A stretch of 64,000 nucleotides of DNA, taken from G963666535 sp963666535 (GTDB taxonomy: Bacteria; Bacillota; Clostridia; Oscillospirales; Oscillospiraceae). The position numbers and the translations under genes are program-made. Each line of letters opens with the position of its first letter. The stretch's first letter is position 1. Where the stretch lies: assembly GCA_963666535.1 (NCBI GenBank), contig OY762913.1, forward strand, positions 1,116,001-1,180,000. The letters are read 5' to 3'. Below, piece after piece: positions 9,756-18,463 of this stretch. The notes beneath the pieces were generated by a model. The model was not told the DNA's origin. It saw only the letters and a program-made list of their open reading frames with translations, and searched no databases.

Positions 9756-10249
9756 AAAAGCTCTGGTTGCTTCCCCTGCTGTTCGTGCTGATCGCTTCGG
9801 GCTGCGCGGTTCAGCAGCAGACCGAGGACAATGCGCTGCTGCTGTATTTCCCCCTTGCCGAGGGAGAATCGGCCACCGGTTTTGCCCTGGGAACCGAGGA
9901 GTATACCGGCACGACCGGCGTGAAAACGATGATTACAGCGCTGTTTGACGGACCTTCCTCGGGAAATTTGGAATCACCATTTCCATCTAATATCTATCTG
10001 CGCTCTTGGCGGACGGAAAAGGGGGTGCTGTACCTGGACTTTTCCGAGGATTATGGCGGTCTGTCCGAGATAGACCTTACGGTGGCGGATTATTGCGTCA
10101 CCATGACCATGTGCCAGCTTTCCGATGTGGAGGCAGTGCACATCACCGTCAAGGACAAGGAACTGCCAGACCGGGGCAAACAGGTGCTTGCCCCGGGGGA
10201 TCTGCTGGTGGACGGCGGGGAAGGAATCCAAAAAACAGGGCTTGAATAA
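9752..10249 (+). CDS. GerMN-domain lipoprotein
   Basis: This 165-aa lipoprotein has the lipobox IASGC after a hydrophobic signal sequence, then a GerMN (sporulation/germination) domain covering most of the mature protein (LYFPLAEGE, VKTMITALFDGP, LYLDFSEDYGG, YCVTMTMCQLSDVEAVHITV). GerMN proteins act outside the membrane and are often near envelope-stress two-component systems. Its start overlaps the kinase stop (ATGA), so it is translated with that operon and may be an accessory sensor or a target. The exact role is not known. Confidence 0.85.
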   Translation: MKKLWLLPLLFVLIASGCAVQQQTEDNALLLYFPLAEGESATGFALGTEEYTGTTGVKTMITALFDGPSSGNLESPFPSNIYLRSWRTEKGVLYLDFSEDYGGLSEIDLTVADYCVTMTMCQLSDVEAVHITVKDKELPDRGKQVLAPGDLLVDGGEGIQKTGLE

Positions 10250-10269
10250 TTTGAAAATATGTATATAAT
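10242..10269 (+). promoter_or_regulatory. Predicted sigma-A promoter of the sulfhydrylase gene
   Basis: TTGAAT, 16-bp spacer, TATAAT. The start site would fall near 10276, leaving a leader of about 190 nt before the start codon at 10470. I looked for S-box and T-box motifs in the leader and did not find them. Confidence 0.5.
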
Positions 10270-10469
10270 GAAGTATTAATTAATATCCGCGAAACAAGGC
10301 CAAACAGGCAGTCAAGCAATGGATCTGAAGCGGTAAAAATATCCTTTGCCGCCAAAGTCCGCAATCCGTAACATGTGGACTTTGACAAATGCGATTTAAA
10401 CGTCCATTTGTTCAGGAAACATTCATTGCTGTAATGGACTAGGAGAGAAAGTATAAAGGAGCAACTACC

Positions 10470-11753
10470 ATGAGCGATTATACGATTGATACAAAATGCG
10501 TCCAAGGCGGGTACACGCCGAAAAACGGTGAGCCGCGCCAGATCCCGATCATTCAGAGCACGACCTTCCGATATGATACCAGCGAAGAGATGGGGAAGCT
10601 CTTCGACCTGGAAGTCCCAGGCTATTTCTACACCCGGTTGCAAAACCCTACCAACGACATGGTGGCGGCCAAGATCTGCGGGATGGAGGGCGGAACAGCC
10701 GCTATGCTTACCTCCTCTGGCCAGGCGGCAAATTTTTATTCGGTGTTCAATATTGCGTCCTGCGGTGACCATGTGGTTTCCAGCTCTACCATTTATGGCG
10801 GCACCTATAACCTGTTTGCCGTTACCATGAAGCGCATGGGGATCGAGTTTACCTTTGTGGAGCCTGATTGTTCCGAGGAGGAGTTAAACGCCGCCTTCCG
10901 GCCCAATACCAAGGCCGTGTTCGGGGAGACCATAGCAAATCCCGCGCTCTCCGTACTGGATCTCGAAAAGTATGCCCGAATTGCCCATGCACACGGTGTG
11001 CCGCTGATCATTGACAACACCTTTGCCACACCCATCAACTGCCGCCCCTTCGAGTGGGGTGCCGATATCGTTACCCACTCCACCACCAAGTATATGGATG
11101 GACATGGGGCCGGCGTGGGTGGCTGCATTGTGGATTCCGGCAAATTCGACTGGACTAAATACCCTGACAAATTCCCGGGCCTGTGCGTACCAGACGACAG
11201 CTATCACGGCGTGATCTATACCGAGCGATTTGGCCTTGCTGGTGCGTTTATTACAAAAGCCACCGTTCAACTGATGCGCGACTTTGGCTCCATTCAGTCC
11301 CCGCAAAATGCGTTTTTGCTGAATTTAGGGTTGGAAAGCCTGCATGTCCGCATGGCTCGTCATTGCGAAAACGGGCAGGCCGTGGCCGAGTATCTGCAGA
11401 CCCACCCCAAAATCGCATGGGTGACCTATTGCGGTTTGCCCAACAACAAGTACCACCAGCTGGCCCAAAAGTACTTGCCTAAGGGCTCCTGCGGTGTGGT
11501 ATCCTTTGGCGTGAAGGGCGGCCGTGCGGCGGTGGAGAACTTTATGAAGCATCTTAAGCTTGCGGCGATTGAGACCCATGTGGCCGATGCCCGCACCTGC
11601 TGTCTGCACCCTGCCAGCGCCACCCATCGTCAGATGAATGACGAGGAATTGGCCAATGCTGGGATTACGCCCGACTTGGTCCGCTTCTCCTGCGGTATTG
11701 AGGATAAGAGTGATCTGATTGCCGATCTGGAGCAGGCGCTGGCAGCAATCTGA
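10470..11753 (+). CDS. metY: O-acetylhomoserine aminocarboxypropyltransferase (sulfhydrylase)
   Basis: This 427-aa PLP enzyme of the Cys/Met-metabolism family converts O-acetylhomoserine and sulfide to homocysteine, for direct sulfhydrylation in methionine synthesis. Visible features are the N-terminal TKCVQGGY and IPIIQSTTFRY, the phosphate-binding SSGQAAN, the cofactor-stacking region IIDNTFATP and the Schiff-base lysine in THSTTKYMDGHG. The length and the long insert after the lysine fit MetY rather than MetB or MetC. Its ribosome binding site is AAAGGAG. The gene is monocistronic, with its own promoter and a strong terminator. Confidence 0.93.
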   Translation: MSDYTIDTKCVQGGYTPKNGEPRQIPIIQSTTFRYDTSEEMGKLFDLEVPGYFYTRLQNPTNDMVAAKICGMEGGTAAMLTSSGQAANFYSVFNIASCGDHVVSSSTIYGGTYNLFAVTMKRMGIEFTFVEPDCSEEELNAAFRPNTKAVFGETIANPALSVLDLEKYARIAHAHGVPLIIDNTFATPINCRPFEWGADIVTHSTTKYMDGHGAGVGGCIVDSGKFDWTKYPDKFPGLCVPDDSYHGVIYTERFGLAGAFITKATVQLMRDFGSIQSPQNAFLLNLGLESLHVRMARHCENGQAVAEYLQTHPKIAWVTYCGLPNNKYHQLAQKYLPKGSCGVVSFGVKGGRAAVENFMKHLKLAAIETHVADARTCCLHPASATHRQMNDEELANAGITPDLVRFSCGIEDKSDLIADLEQALAAI

Positions 11754-11788
11754 GAAATCACGGATACTGTCTGTTGAAACAAAAAAGC

Positions 11789-11822
11789 AAAGGCGCTGCC
11801 CGACCAGGCAGCGCCTTTGTTC
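11789..11822 (+). terminator. Strong hairpin terminator after metY
   Basis: A perfect 12-bp stem (AAAGGCGCTGCC / GGCAGCGCCTTT) with a 6-nt loop is followed by GTTCT. The A-run before it could make it work on the minus strand too. Confidence 0.85.
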
Positions 11823-11935
11823 TGCCCCAAGAGCGATTCTGCCCCACTGTGTGGTGCGGGGCGAATAGGGCTGAGCACTTACCAAGAAAGGGATCTTCTT
11901 TTCTCCAAAAAGCAAAAGGAAATCCTCTTGCTTTA

Positions 11936-11976
11936 AAAAGCCCCCCACTCCCAACGGATGTTGGAGGTGGGGGGGC
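11936..11976 (-). terminator. Terminator at the end of the aromatic catabolic operon
   Basis: On the minus strand, a GC-rich imperfect stem (GCCCCCCCACCTCCAAC against GTTGGGAGTGGGGGGC) runs straight into CTTTTT. It lies 26 bp downstream of the symporter stop codon. Confidence 0.85.
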
Positions 11977-12002
11977 GTCAACGCAGAGTTCTTCTCGCTA
12001 TC

Positions 12003-13421
12003 TTACTTTTCCTTCTTGGGGAAAATCAGAGTGAAGACAACAGTAGTGACCAGAGCCACAACCACAGCAGCATAGGTTTCGGTCACGCCGGGAATGGGGT
12101 AATGCCCGGTAACCCCGTTGAAAACAACCCAAGCGCCGCCCACAACAGCGGTGCAGATCATGCCGCAGATTGCGCCCTTCTCAGAGGTCTTCTTCCAGTA
12201 GATACCCAGCAGCACCACGACGAACAAAGCGCCGCGCATGGAATAAGCAAAGTAAACGATATCCAGCACGCGGACGCCGGATTTGTTCAGCACGATGGCG
12301 ACCGCAGCGCAGATGATGCCGGAAACAGCGGTGGTGATACGGGACATCAGCAGAACCTGAGCGTCAGTCGCATTGGGCTTCAGAACGCCCTGATAGATAT
12401 CCTTGGTCATCATGGTGCCGGAAGCCAGGATCAGGGGAGACACGGTGGACAGGACGGCAGCCAGAATGGAAGCCAGCACAATGCCACCGGCAACGGGGGG
12501 CAGATGCATCATCAGGGTGGGCAGTGCCAGCTTGCCGCTGGTGACAACTGCCCCGGCAGTGTCAGTCAATGTACCGTTGAGGGACATGGACTTTGCAACC
12601 ATACCCAGCACAGCCGTGAACAGGCCGAAGGGAGCGGCGACAAAAGCGGTAATGATGGCCGCCTTTTTCGCAACATGCATGTCCTTGGCAGCCAAAATGG
12701 GCTGAATGCCGGCCTGCGCGGTGCATGCGCCAAGCAAAGAGGCGATGATCCAGGAGGACACCTTAGGCATACCGATGGAAGTCATGTTGAAGTAGGAGCT
12801 GTCCAGCGTGGTGGTCAGCGTGCCAAAGCCGCCGATCATCTTCAGGGACAGGATAATTGCCAGAATCACGCCGCCGTACATGAAGCACAGATGCATGATA
12901 TTGGTGTAGGCAACGGCGGTCATGCCGCCCGCCAAGGTATACACAATGAAGATAATTGCAAAAACAACAACCACAAGGTTAAAATCCAGACCCAGCAGGG
13001 AAACGCCAAGGCTGCCTGCTGCGATCATCTGGGAAATACCAACTGCGATCATGACAAAGGTCAGGAACACACTGGACACGGTACGGGCATTGCAGCCCAG
13101 GAATTTACCAATGATGCCGGGAACGGTGACGGTCTCCATGCTGCGGTACAGCTTGGCGAACAGCAGGGCCAGGAAAATGATGCCGATACCGTTGGCAAGG
13201 GTATACCAGGAACCGGAAATACCATAGTCAAAACCGTACTCGGAAACGCCAGTGGTGGACGTGCCGCCCAGCCACTCGCCGGTACCTGCGGCCACGCACA
13301 TGATAACGCCCAGTCCTGCGCCGGTAAAGGACTCCGCACCGGTGTTCTTTCTCTGTGCAACAAAGGCAATTGCCACAGTCGCGACAAAGTAAAGAATAAT
13401 GATGATTAATTGAATGTTCAC
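12003..13421 (-). CDS. Sodium:solute symporter family permease
   Basis: This is a 472-aa integral membrane protein with about 13 hydrophobic segments, of the SSS (LeuT-fold) family. Recognisable pieces are GAGLGVIMCVAAGTGEWLGG early, GGMTAVAYTNIMH in the middle and VSPLILASGTMMTKDIYQ later, all typical of SSS members. The GTG start at 13421 is chosen because AGGAGGT lies six bases upstream; the frame is open another 39 codons without a good site. It is last in the minus-strand cluster and ends before a strong terminator. The neighbours suggest it imports the aromatic substrate or a carboxylate from the pathway; the substrate cannot be deduced from the sequence. Confidence 0.88.
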   Translation of the reverse strand: MNIQLIIIILYFVATVAIAFVAQRKNTGAESFTGAGLGVIMCVAAGTGEWLGGTSTTGVSEYGFDYGISGSWYTLANGIGIIFLALLFAKLYRSMETVTVPGIIGKFLGCNARTVSSVFLTFVMIAVGISQMIAAGSLGVSLLGLDFNLVVVVFAIIFIVYTLAGGMTAVAYTNIMHLCFMYGGVILAIILSLKMIGGFGTLTTTLDSSYFNMTSIGMPKVSSWIIASLLGACTAQAGIQPILAAKDMHVAKKAAIITAFVAAPFGLFTAVLGMVAKSMSLNGTLTDTAGAVVTSGKLALPTLMMHLPPVAGGIVLASILAAVLSTVSPLILASGTMMTKDIYQGVLKPNATDAQVLLMSRITTAVSGIICAAVAIVLNKSGVRVLDIVYFAYSMRGALFVVVLLGIYWKKTSEKGAICGMICTAVVGGAWVVFNGVTGHYPIPGVTETYAAVVVALVTTVVFTLIFPKKEK

Positions 13422-13578
13422 GAATAGACCTCCTGTAAAACTTTGGCCAGGGAGTATCGGGCTTCCGTCCGGCCCCTTTGCCTTTTTAACCCACAAATGG
13501 GAAACAACACAACAAGTAACGATCCGTGCATCGCACAAGATGTACGGGAATTAGCAAAGCGTCTTTCTAAACGCTATC

Positions 13579-13612
13579 AAATGCGAGGAGCACACAACAA
13601 CTCCCCGCATTT
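13579..13612 (-). repeat. Intercistronic inverted repeat between CoA-transferase B and symporter
   Basis: AAATGCG pairs with CGCATTT, with GGAG/CTCC inside, in the 231-bp gap. No clear T-tract follows on the minus strand, so it may be an mRNA processing or partial attenuation site. Confidence 0.45.
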
Positions 13613-13652
13613 GGTGAAAACGTGGTAAGCGGCATCTCCTGTCAAAAACAGG

Positions 13653-14321
13653 TTATGCCATGCATCCGATCTTCTCAGGAATGATGAGGTCAGCATCAGT
13701 ACGGGAAACAACGTCCTCAACGGTAACGCCGGGAGCCAGCTCCTCCAGAATCAGACCCTTGTCCGTGCAGTGCAGCACACACAGCTCGGTGACAATGTAG
13801 GTCACTTTCTTGGCAGCAGTCAGGGGCAGGTCGCACTTCTTCATGATCTTGGAAGTGCCGGTCTTGTCACAATGCTCCATGGTGATGATAATCATCTTAG
13901 CGCCGGAAACCAGGTCCATTGCACCGCCCATGCCGGCAACCGTCTTGCCGGGCACAGCCCAGTTGGCCAGATTGCCTTCCTGATCAACCTGGAACGCGCC
14001 CAGAACGGTTGCGTCCACATGGCCGCCGCGGATCAGACCAAAGGACTCAAAGCTGCTGAAGAAACAGCCGCCCTTACGCAAAGTGGTGTAGGCACCACTG
14101 GCGTCCACCAGATCCTCGTCTCTGTTAGCCTCATCAGGTGCACCGTTCAAGCCAATGACGCCGTTCTCGGAATCAATCCAAACGTCCACATCCTCAGGGA
14201 TATAGTCAGCGACCATAGTGGGGATGCCGATGCCCAGATTAACCAGATCGCCGTCCTTAAAAAACTTTGCAGCGCGGGTGGCGATGAAAACTTTCTTTTC
14301 TTGCTTATTCATCTCAGTCAT
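13653..14321 (-). CDS. ctfB: 3-oxoacid (acetoacetate) CoA-transferase, subunit B
   Basis: This 222-aa beta subunit of a family I CoA transferase carries the catalytic glutamate: DSENG, Glu at residue 52, which forms the thioester intermediate. NLGIGIP near residue 30 and GGAMDLVSGAK later are also typical. With subunit A, 14 bp upstream, it would move CoA from acetyl-CoA or butyryl-CoA to acetoacetate. The ribosome binding site is AAGGAGGT. In this cluster its likely substrate is the acetoacetate released by the triacetate-cleaving enzyme. Butyrate-acetoacetate transferases look the same, so the CoA donor is open. Confidence 0.92.
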   Translation of the reverse strand: MTEMNKQEKKVFIATRAAKFFKDGDLVNLGIGIPTMVADYIPEDVDVWIDSENGVIGLNGAPDEANRDEDLVDASGAYTTLRKGGCFFSSFESFGLIRGGHVDATVLGAFQVDQEGNLANWAVPGKTVAGMGGAMDLVSGAKMIIITMEHCDKTGTSKIMKKCDLPLTAAKKVTYIVTELCVLHCTDKGLILEELAPGVTVEDVVSRTDADLIIPEKIGCMA

Positions 14322-14335
14322 TTTCGTTTACCTCC

Positions 14336-15007
14336 TTACGCTTCGATGGGGACGATAGCGTTGACGCAGCAGCCAGGGGTCATGATATAGTTGGGATCCA
14401 GCTCGCCAACTTCAACAATGCTCTCAGCCTCGACGATCACGTAATCTGCAGCAGTCGCCATGATGGGGTTAAAGTTACGGGCAGCGTTGCGATAAATCAG
14501 GTTGCCCATCTTGTCAGCCTTCCAGGCATGGATGATCGCCACATCAGCGTGCAAGGGCAGCTCAAGAATGTAACGCTTGCCGTTGACCTCGATGATCTGC
14601 TTGCCCTCTTCCATCTTGGTGTCCAGGCCGGTAGGAGTCAGAACGCCGCCCAGGCCCGCACCGCCGGCGCGCATACGCTCGCACAGGGTTCCCTGGGGGG
14701 TAAAGGTAACATTAATCTCCTTTTTCACGGCCTTCTCAACAGTTTCGGTGTTGTTGCCGATGTGGGAGCAGGTAATGTGCTTGATGCGGTTCTCCTGAAC
14801 CAGCAGACCAATGCCACGGCCTTTTACGCTGGTGTTGTTGGAAATCACGTCCAGATCAGTCACGCCCTTGGCAATCATAGCCTTAATGAGGGTCTCGGGG
14901 ACGCCACAGTTGACGAAGCCGGGGATCATAATGGTCATACCGCTCTTGACGTGCTCCATTGCCTGGTCCATGGTGACAACCTTAGACTTGGGAGTCTTAT
15001 TAGCCAT
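14336..15007 (-). CDS. ctfA: 3-oxoacid (acetoacetate) CoA-transferase, subunit A
   Basis: This 223-aa alpha subunit shows the family signatures: GMTIMIPGFVNCGVPETLI (CoA-binding glycine loop), DLDVISNN, GLLVQENRIKHITCSHIG, PQGTLCERMRAGGAGLGGVLTPTG in several pieces, and the C-terminal TPGCCVNAIVPI. Its ribosome binding site is GAAAGGAACG. It is directly upstream of subunit B on the same strand. The length is normal for AtoD/CtfA proteins. Confidence 0.92.
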   Translation of the reverse strand: MANKTPKSKVVTMDQAMEHVKSGMTIMIPGFVNCGVPETLIKAMIAKGVTDLDVISNNTSVKGRGIGLLVQENRIKHITCSHIGNNTETVEKAVKKEINVTFTPQGTLCERMRAGGAGLGGVLTPTGLDTKMEEGKQIIEVNGKRYILELPLHADVAIIHAWKADKMGNLIYRNAARNFNPIMATAADYVIVEAESIVEVGELDPNYIMTPGCCVNAIVPIEA

Positions 15008-15172
15008 TTTGTTTCGTTCCTTTCAGTGCATAAATCAAAAAATATGCGGAGGGTAATATTAGTTCATCCTATTATCAGCTTCTACCGAATGGATCGCAAA
15101 TTGCGCGCTATAATCGGTCATGCTTCCATGCTCGGTAAAAGACAACAACCATGCAAAAGGTCTGTACAGAGG

Positions 15173-15200
15173 GATCCGGCCTGCTTGCACAGGCCGGATC
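15173..15200 (-). repeat. Perfect 11-bp intercistronic hairpin downstream of the BKACE gene
   Basis: GATCCGGCCTG and CAGGCCGGATC flank a 6-nt loop. On the minus strand it follows the stop at 15232 but has no adjacent T-run, so it may stabilise or process the mRNA rather than end it. Confidence 0.6.
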
Positions 15201-15231
15201 GACCTCCGGCAATTCCCGTTTTTGGAGAAAA

Positions 15232-16122
15232 TTAACCCTCGTCGCGCAGGCAGTTGCGAGTAATACCCAGAATCTCGCGAGCATCCTGAGCAGTAGCAAT
15301 CTCGCGGCCAGCCATCTTGCACAGATCAACGGCACGCTCCACCAGCTGAACGTTGGTTGCGACAACACCCTTAGAGAACATGATGTTATCTTCCAGACCC
15401 ACGCGCAGACCATCGCAGCCCAGTGCCAGACCAGCCAGCATCATGGGCATGTGAGCACGGCCAATGCCGGAAACAGACCAGGTAGCGCCTGTGGGCAGCT
15501 TGTCAACCAGGAAAGCCAGGTTGCCGCCAGTGCCAGGCATAGCGCCGCCAACACCCATGATGAACTGGATGTGCGGAGGCTGGGGGATGTTCCACTTCTT
15601 GCAGTAGTACATGACACTGTCGATGTGGCCGGTATCAAAGACCTCGAACTCGGGCTTGACATCCTGCTTGACAACTTCCTCGCCCAGCTGGTTCAGGAAG
15701 CGGGGGCTGTTCTCAAAAATGTAGCTGTTGGCCCAGTTCAGGGTGCCCGGGTCAAAGGAGCACATTTCGGGCTTCAAAGCGCCCAGATGCTGCAGGCGCT
15801 TGTAATCCTCATACTCGCCGCCAGAGGTGGTCAAGTTCACGACAATATCCACGCCAGCTTCTTTGCAGTATTTGCGGGACAGCTGCACAGCCTCAGTGAA
15901 CATGCCCAGATCCATGGACTTAAAGCCCTCGATCACAGTGCCGTCTTCGTTGACCTTATCCTTACGGACATGGATGTGAGCGATGGAAGCGCCAGCCTTA
16001 GCGACATCCACAACCTGGTGGGCAATTTCCTCGGGGGTGTAAGGAACGGTGGGAGCCTGCTCCTTGCGAGTACCTGCGCCGCACAGGCAAGCAGAAATAA
16101 TAACCTTGTTAGTCTTTGCCAT
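15232..16122 (-). CDS. BKACE-family beta-keto acid cleavage enzyme, probable triacetate acetoacetate-lyase
   Basis: This 296-aa TIM-barrel enzyme belongs to the beta-keto acid cleavage family (formerly DUF849). Two metal-ligand histidines are in AHIHVR (residues 49 and 51). Other family features are NLTTSGG, FIMGVGGAMPGTGGNL and GLRVGLEDNI. Such enzymes cleave a beta-keto acid with acetyl-CoA, giving a new CoA ester and acetoacetate. The best-known member acts on 3-keto-5-aminohexanoate in lysine fermentation, but no lysine-fermentation partners occur here. Beside a transhydroxylase, a ring hydrolase and a dehydrogenase, cleavage of triacetate (3,5-dioxohexanoate) to acetoacetyl-CoA plus acetoacetate fits best. 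The specific substrate is inference. Confidence 0.8.
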   Translation of the reverse strand: MAKTNKVIISACLCGAGTRKEQAPTVPYTPEEIAHQVVDVAKAGASIAHIHVRKDKVNEDGTVIEGFKSMDLGMFTEAVQLSRKYCKEAGVDIVVNLTTSGGEYEDYKRLQHLGALKPEMCSFDPGTLNWANSYIFENSPRFLNQLGEEVVKQDVKPEFEVFDTGHIDSVMYYCKKWNIPQPPHIQFIMGVGGAMPGTGGNLAFLVDKLPTGATWSVSGIGRAHMPMMLAGLALGCDGLRVGLEDNIMFSKGVVATNVQLVERAVDLCKMAGREIATAQDAREILGITRNCLRDEG

Positions 16123-16214
16123 TGTTATAACTTCCTTTCAGATTACATGTATTTAAAGGTGAATTGCTAACAAAACTTAATGGGGCTTTTGGTAGAACAG
16201 TGGGCGACCGGATT

Positions 16215-17462
16215 TTAGTCGCACAGCTCCAGAACAGTGGCCTGGCCCATGCCGCCGGCGATGCACAAAGAAGCAAGGCCGTACTTTACGCCGCGCTTTT
16301 TCATCTCGTGCATCAGGGTGACAATGATACGGCAGCCGGAAGAACCAACGGGATGGCCCAGCGCCACGGCGCCGCCGTTGACGTTGATAATATCCATCTT
16401 GTCTTCCAAATGGAGTTCCTTGATGCAGCCCAGAGACTGTGCGGCAAAGGCCTCGTTCAGCTCGATCAGGCCGATGTCATCCATGGTGATGCCGGCGTTC
16501 TTCAGTGCCTTGGGCACAGCGTACACAGGGCCAAGACCCATCAGACGGGGATCGCAGCCTGCCGTACCCTGGCCAATGATCTTGCAGATGGGTTTAACGC
16601 CAAGCTCTTTGGCCTTGGTCTCGCTCATCATCAGAACGGCCGAAGCGCCATCATTGCGGCCGGAGGAAGAACCTGCGGTCACGGAGCCGGTCAGATCCTT
16701 GGAATTCCACATCAGGCCGTCATCGGTCTTCTTGATGTTAAAGCAGGGCTTCAGCTTTGCCATCTTCTCCTCGTTGGTAGCACGGTTGGGGAACTCATCC
16801 GTATCAAACATGATGGGATCCTTTTTGCGTCCCTGCGGCACAACAACGGGGACAATCTCGTCCTGAAAGCGACCGGAGTCGATTGCAGCAATGGCGCGGC
16901 GCTGAGACTCGAGAGAGAAAGCGTCCTGCTCCTCGCGGGTGATGCCCATCGTCTCGGCAATGTTCTCTGCGGTGCAGCCCATGTTGTACTTACCGTACAT
17001 CTCCATAGGCTGACTGCGGAACTGACCCTCGGTCAGAGCATCGACAAACTCGGTGTTGCCGGTGCCAACACCCCAGCGGGCATTGCGAACATAGAAAACA
17101 GCGTTGGACATGGACTCGGTACCACCGGCCAGAACAACATCGTTCACGCCAGCCATAATGCTCTGCGCGCCGTTCTGCACAGCGGTCATAGCGGAAGCGC
17201 ACTGACGCATAACCGTGTAGGCGGGGACGGTATCGGGAATACCAACCTTCAGTGCGGCAACACGGGCAATGTTAGGCTCGTCAGAAGTCTGACGGCACTG
17301 ACCCATGGCGACCTCGTCAATAATAGAAGCATCGATCTTGGTGCGGTCCAAAATTCCCTTCATAACGGTACAAGCAAGATCATAAGCGCTCAAGGGCTTC
17401 AGGGCGCCACCCATTTTCCCGACCGCAGTACGGCAGCCGTCTACGATGACTACGTTTTCCAT
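16215..17462 (-). CDS. Thiolase (acetyl-CoA C-acetyltransferase-like)
   Basis: The start at 17462 (MENVVIVDGCRTAVGK) is chosen on thiolase homology and a GGAG upstream; the open frame runs 32 codons further. The 415-aa enzyme has the nucleophilic cysteine at about residue 88 in VMRQCASAM, the histidine motif GHPVGSSGCR and the C-terminal CIAGGMGQA. The nucleophile region differs from the common NxxCxSG form of acetoacetyl-CoA thiolases, so acyl specificity may be altered. In the pathway it would thiolyse acetoacetyl-CoA to two acetyl-CoA. It lies upstream of the BKACE gene in the same orientation. Confidence 0.9.
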   Translation of the reverse strand: MENVVIVDGCRTAVGKMGGALKPLSAYDLACTVMKGILDRTKIDASIIDEVAMGQCRQTSDEPNIARVAALKVGIPDTVPAYTVMRQCASAMTAVQNGAQSIMAGVNDVVLAGGTESMSNAVFYVRNARWGVGTGNTEFVDALTEGQFRSQPMEMYGKYNMGCTAENIAETMGITREEQDAFSLESQRRAIAAIDSGRFQDEIVPVVVPQGRKKDPIMFDTDEFPNRATNEEKMAKLKPCFNIKKTDDGLMWNSKDLTGSVTAGSSSGRNDGASAVLMMSETKAKELGVKPICKIIGQGTAGCDPRLMGLGPVYAVPKALKNAGITMDDIGLIELNEAFAAQSLGCIKELHLEDKMDIINVNGGAVALGHPVGSSGCRIIVTLMHEMKKRGVKYGLASLCIAGGMGQATVLELCD

Positions 17463-17572
17463 TGATAAATTCGCTCCATTCAAAAAATATATAGTTGCTA
17501 TAGGGGTCGCGGCCCACGACCAGACACGGCTAGCAGTGTGTTTGTCATGGCCTGCCACCCCTACAACCTCAC

Positions 17573-17607
17573 AAGGGGGGGAGCAGCTGCTTAGCTGCCC
17601 CCTCCCT
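17573..17607 (-). repeat. GC-rich hairpin between transhydroxylase small subunit and thiolase genes
   Basis: A long imperfect G/C stem (GGGGGGGAGCAGCT against AGCTGCCCCCTCCC) lies just after the small-subunit stop on the minus strand. The T-tract is weak. It may give partial termination and so lower expression of the downstream thiolase and CoA genes. Confidence 0.5.
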
Positions 17608-17618
17608 AATGTGAATGT

Positions 17619-18458
17619 TTACGCCTTCTCCAGGTAGGTCATTGCCACATAGTGATCGGTATCCGTCTTAGCGGTGTACTTCACAGGCTTAAAGCCGGAC
17701 ATGGTAATCTCAATGTCGAAGGTTTTGTTCTTGGGCAAATCTTCAAATTCCCAATCGCCGAAGTAATTGGTGTCCATCTCATAGGCCTTTTTGCACTCCT
17801 GGCAGGTGATCTTGACATGAGCGCCGATACAAACCTCTTCCTCCTCCGCGGGCATATAAACCGTGCCGGCGAGGAAAGCGGTGGGGATATTCAGATGCAC
17901 AACGTTGGATTTCTGGTCGCCCAGGCACTCCAGCTGAGTAACCTTGCCCTCGGCGATTTTCTTGGAGACCTCACTGTTGGGATCATCCAGATCGCCGAAG
18001 ATCAGTGCCTCATTGGGGCAGGCCTCAACGCAACGGGGCTCTTTGTAGCCTTCGTCCAGCAAATGTGCGCACATGGTACATTTCTGGGGAAGCTCAAGCT
18101 CCTCGTTCCAGAAAATGGCGCCCACGGGGCAGGCATCAACAATCTGCTTCTGGCCTTTCGCCTTCACAGGATCAATGATGACAATGCCGTCGTCACGTTT
18201 ATAGACAGCACCGTTCTTGGCCGCCTTCATACAGGCAGGGTTCTCGCAGTGGGAGCAGGGAATGGGAACGGTAGCGGTCTTAATGTGGCGCTCGCTGTCG
18301 CCGCGCTCCCACTCCTTGATGTTCATCCAGAACTGACCCATGTGGGGCTGAGGGGCAGAAACAGGAGTTTCCCAGCCGCAATGCTCGTCCTTGCATGCCA
18401 TGAAGCAGGCGTAGCAAGCCATGCACCGGGCCGAATTAATTGCAATACCGTATTTCAT
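17619..18458 (-). CDS. athS: Pyrogallol-phloroglucinol transhydroxylase-type iron-sulfur (small) subunit
   Basis: This is a 279-aa electron-transfer subunit. Residues 1-150 are a ferredoxin-like domain of the DMSO-reductase beta-subunit type, with cysteine groups CMACYACFMAC, CSHCENPAC, DACPVGAIFW and KCTMCAHLL...CVEACP, enough for about three [4Fe-4S] clusters; one expected cysteine is replaced by lysine/alanine in MKAAKNGAVY. The C-terminal 75 residues (from VKITCQECKK) form a beta-rich Cna/carboxypeptidase-regulatory-like domain ending in TDHYVAMTYLEKA. As I remember it, that extra C-terminal barrel is the distinctive trait of the Pelobacter acidigallici transhydroxylase small subunit. There is no export signal, so it is cytoplasmic. 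It follows the large subunit by 5 bp. Confidence 0.85.
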   Translation of the reverse strand: MKYGIAINSARCMACYACFMACKDEHCGWETPVSAPQPHMGQFWMNIKEWERGDSERHIKTATVPIPCSHCENPACMKAAKNGAVYKRDDGIVIIDPVKAKGQKQIVDACPVGAIFWNEELELPQKCTMCAHLLDEGYKEPRCVEACPNEALIFGDLDDPNSEVSKKIAEGKVTQLECLGDQKSNVVHLNIPTAFLAGTVYMPAEEEEVCIGAHVKITCQECKKAYEMDTNYFGDWEFEDLPKNKTFDIEITMSGFKPVKYTAKTDTDHYVAMTYLEKA

Positions 18459-18463
18459 GTTTG

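Noticed and set aside
10270..10469. S-box or T-box riboswitch before metY
   Set aside because: The leader is long enough, but neither the SAM-I core nor a T-box sequence nor a terminator hairpin is visible.
15232..16122. Lysine fermentation pathway (3-keto-5-aminohexanoate cleavage)
   Set aside because: Only the BKACE family member fits; no aminomutases, no 3,5-diaminohexanoate dehydrogenase and no ammonia lyase are present, while transhydroxylase and ring hydrolase are.
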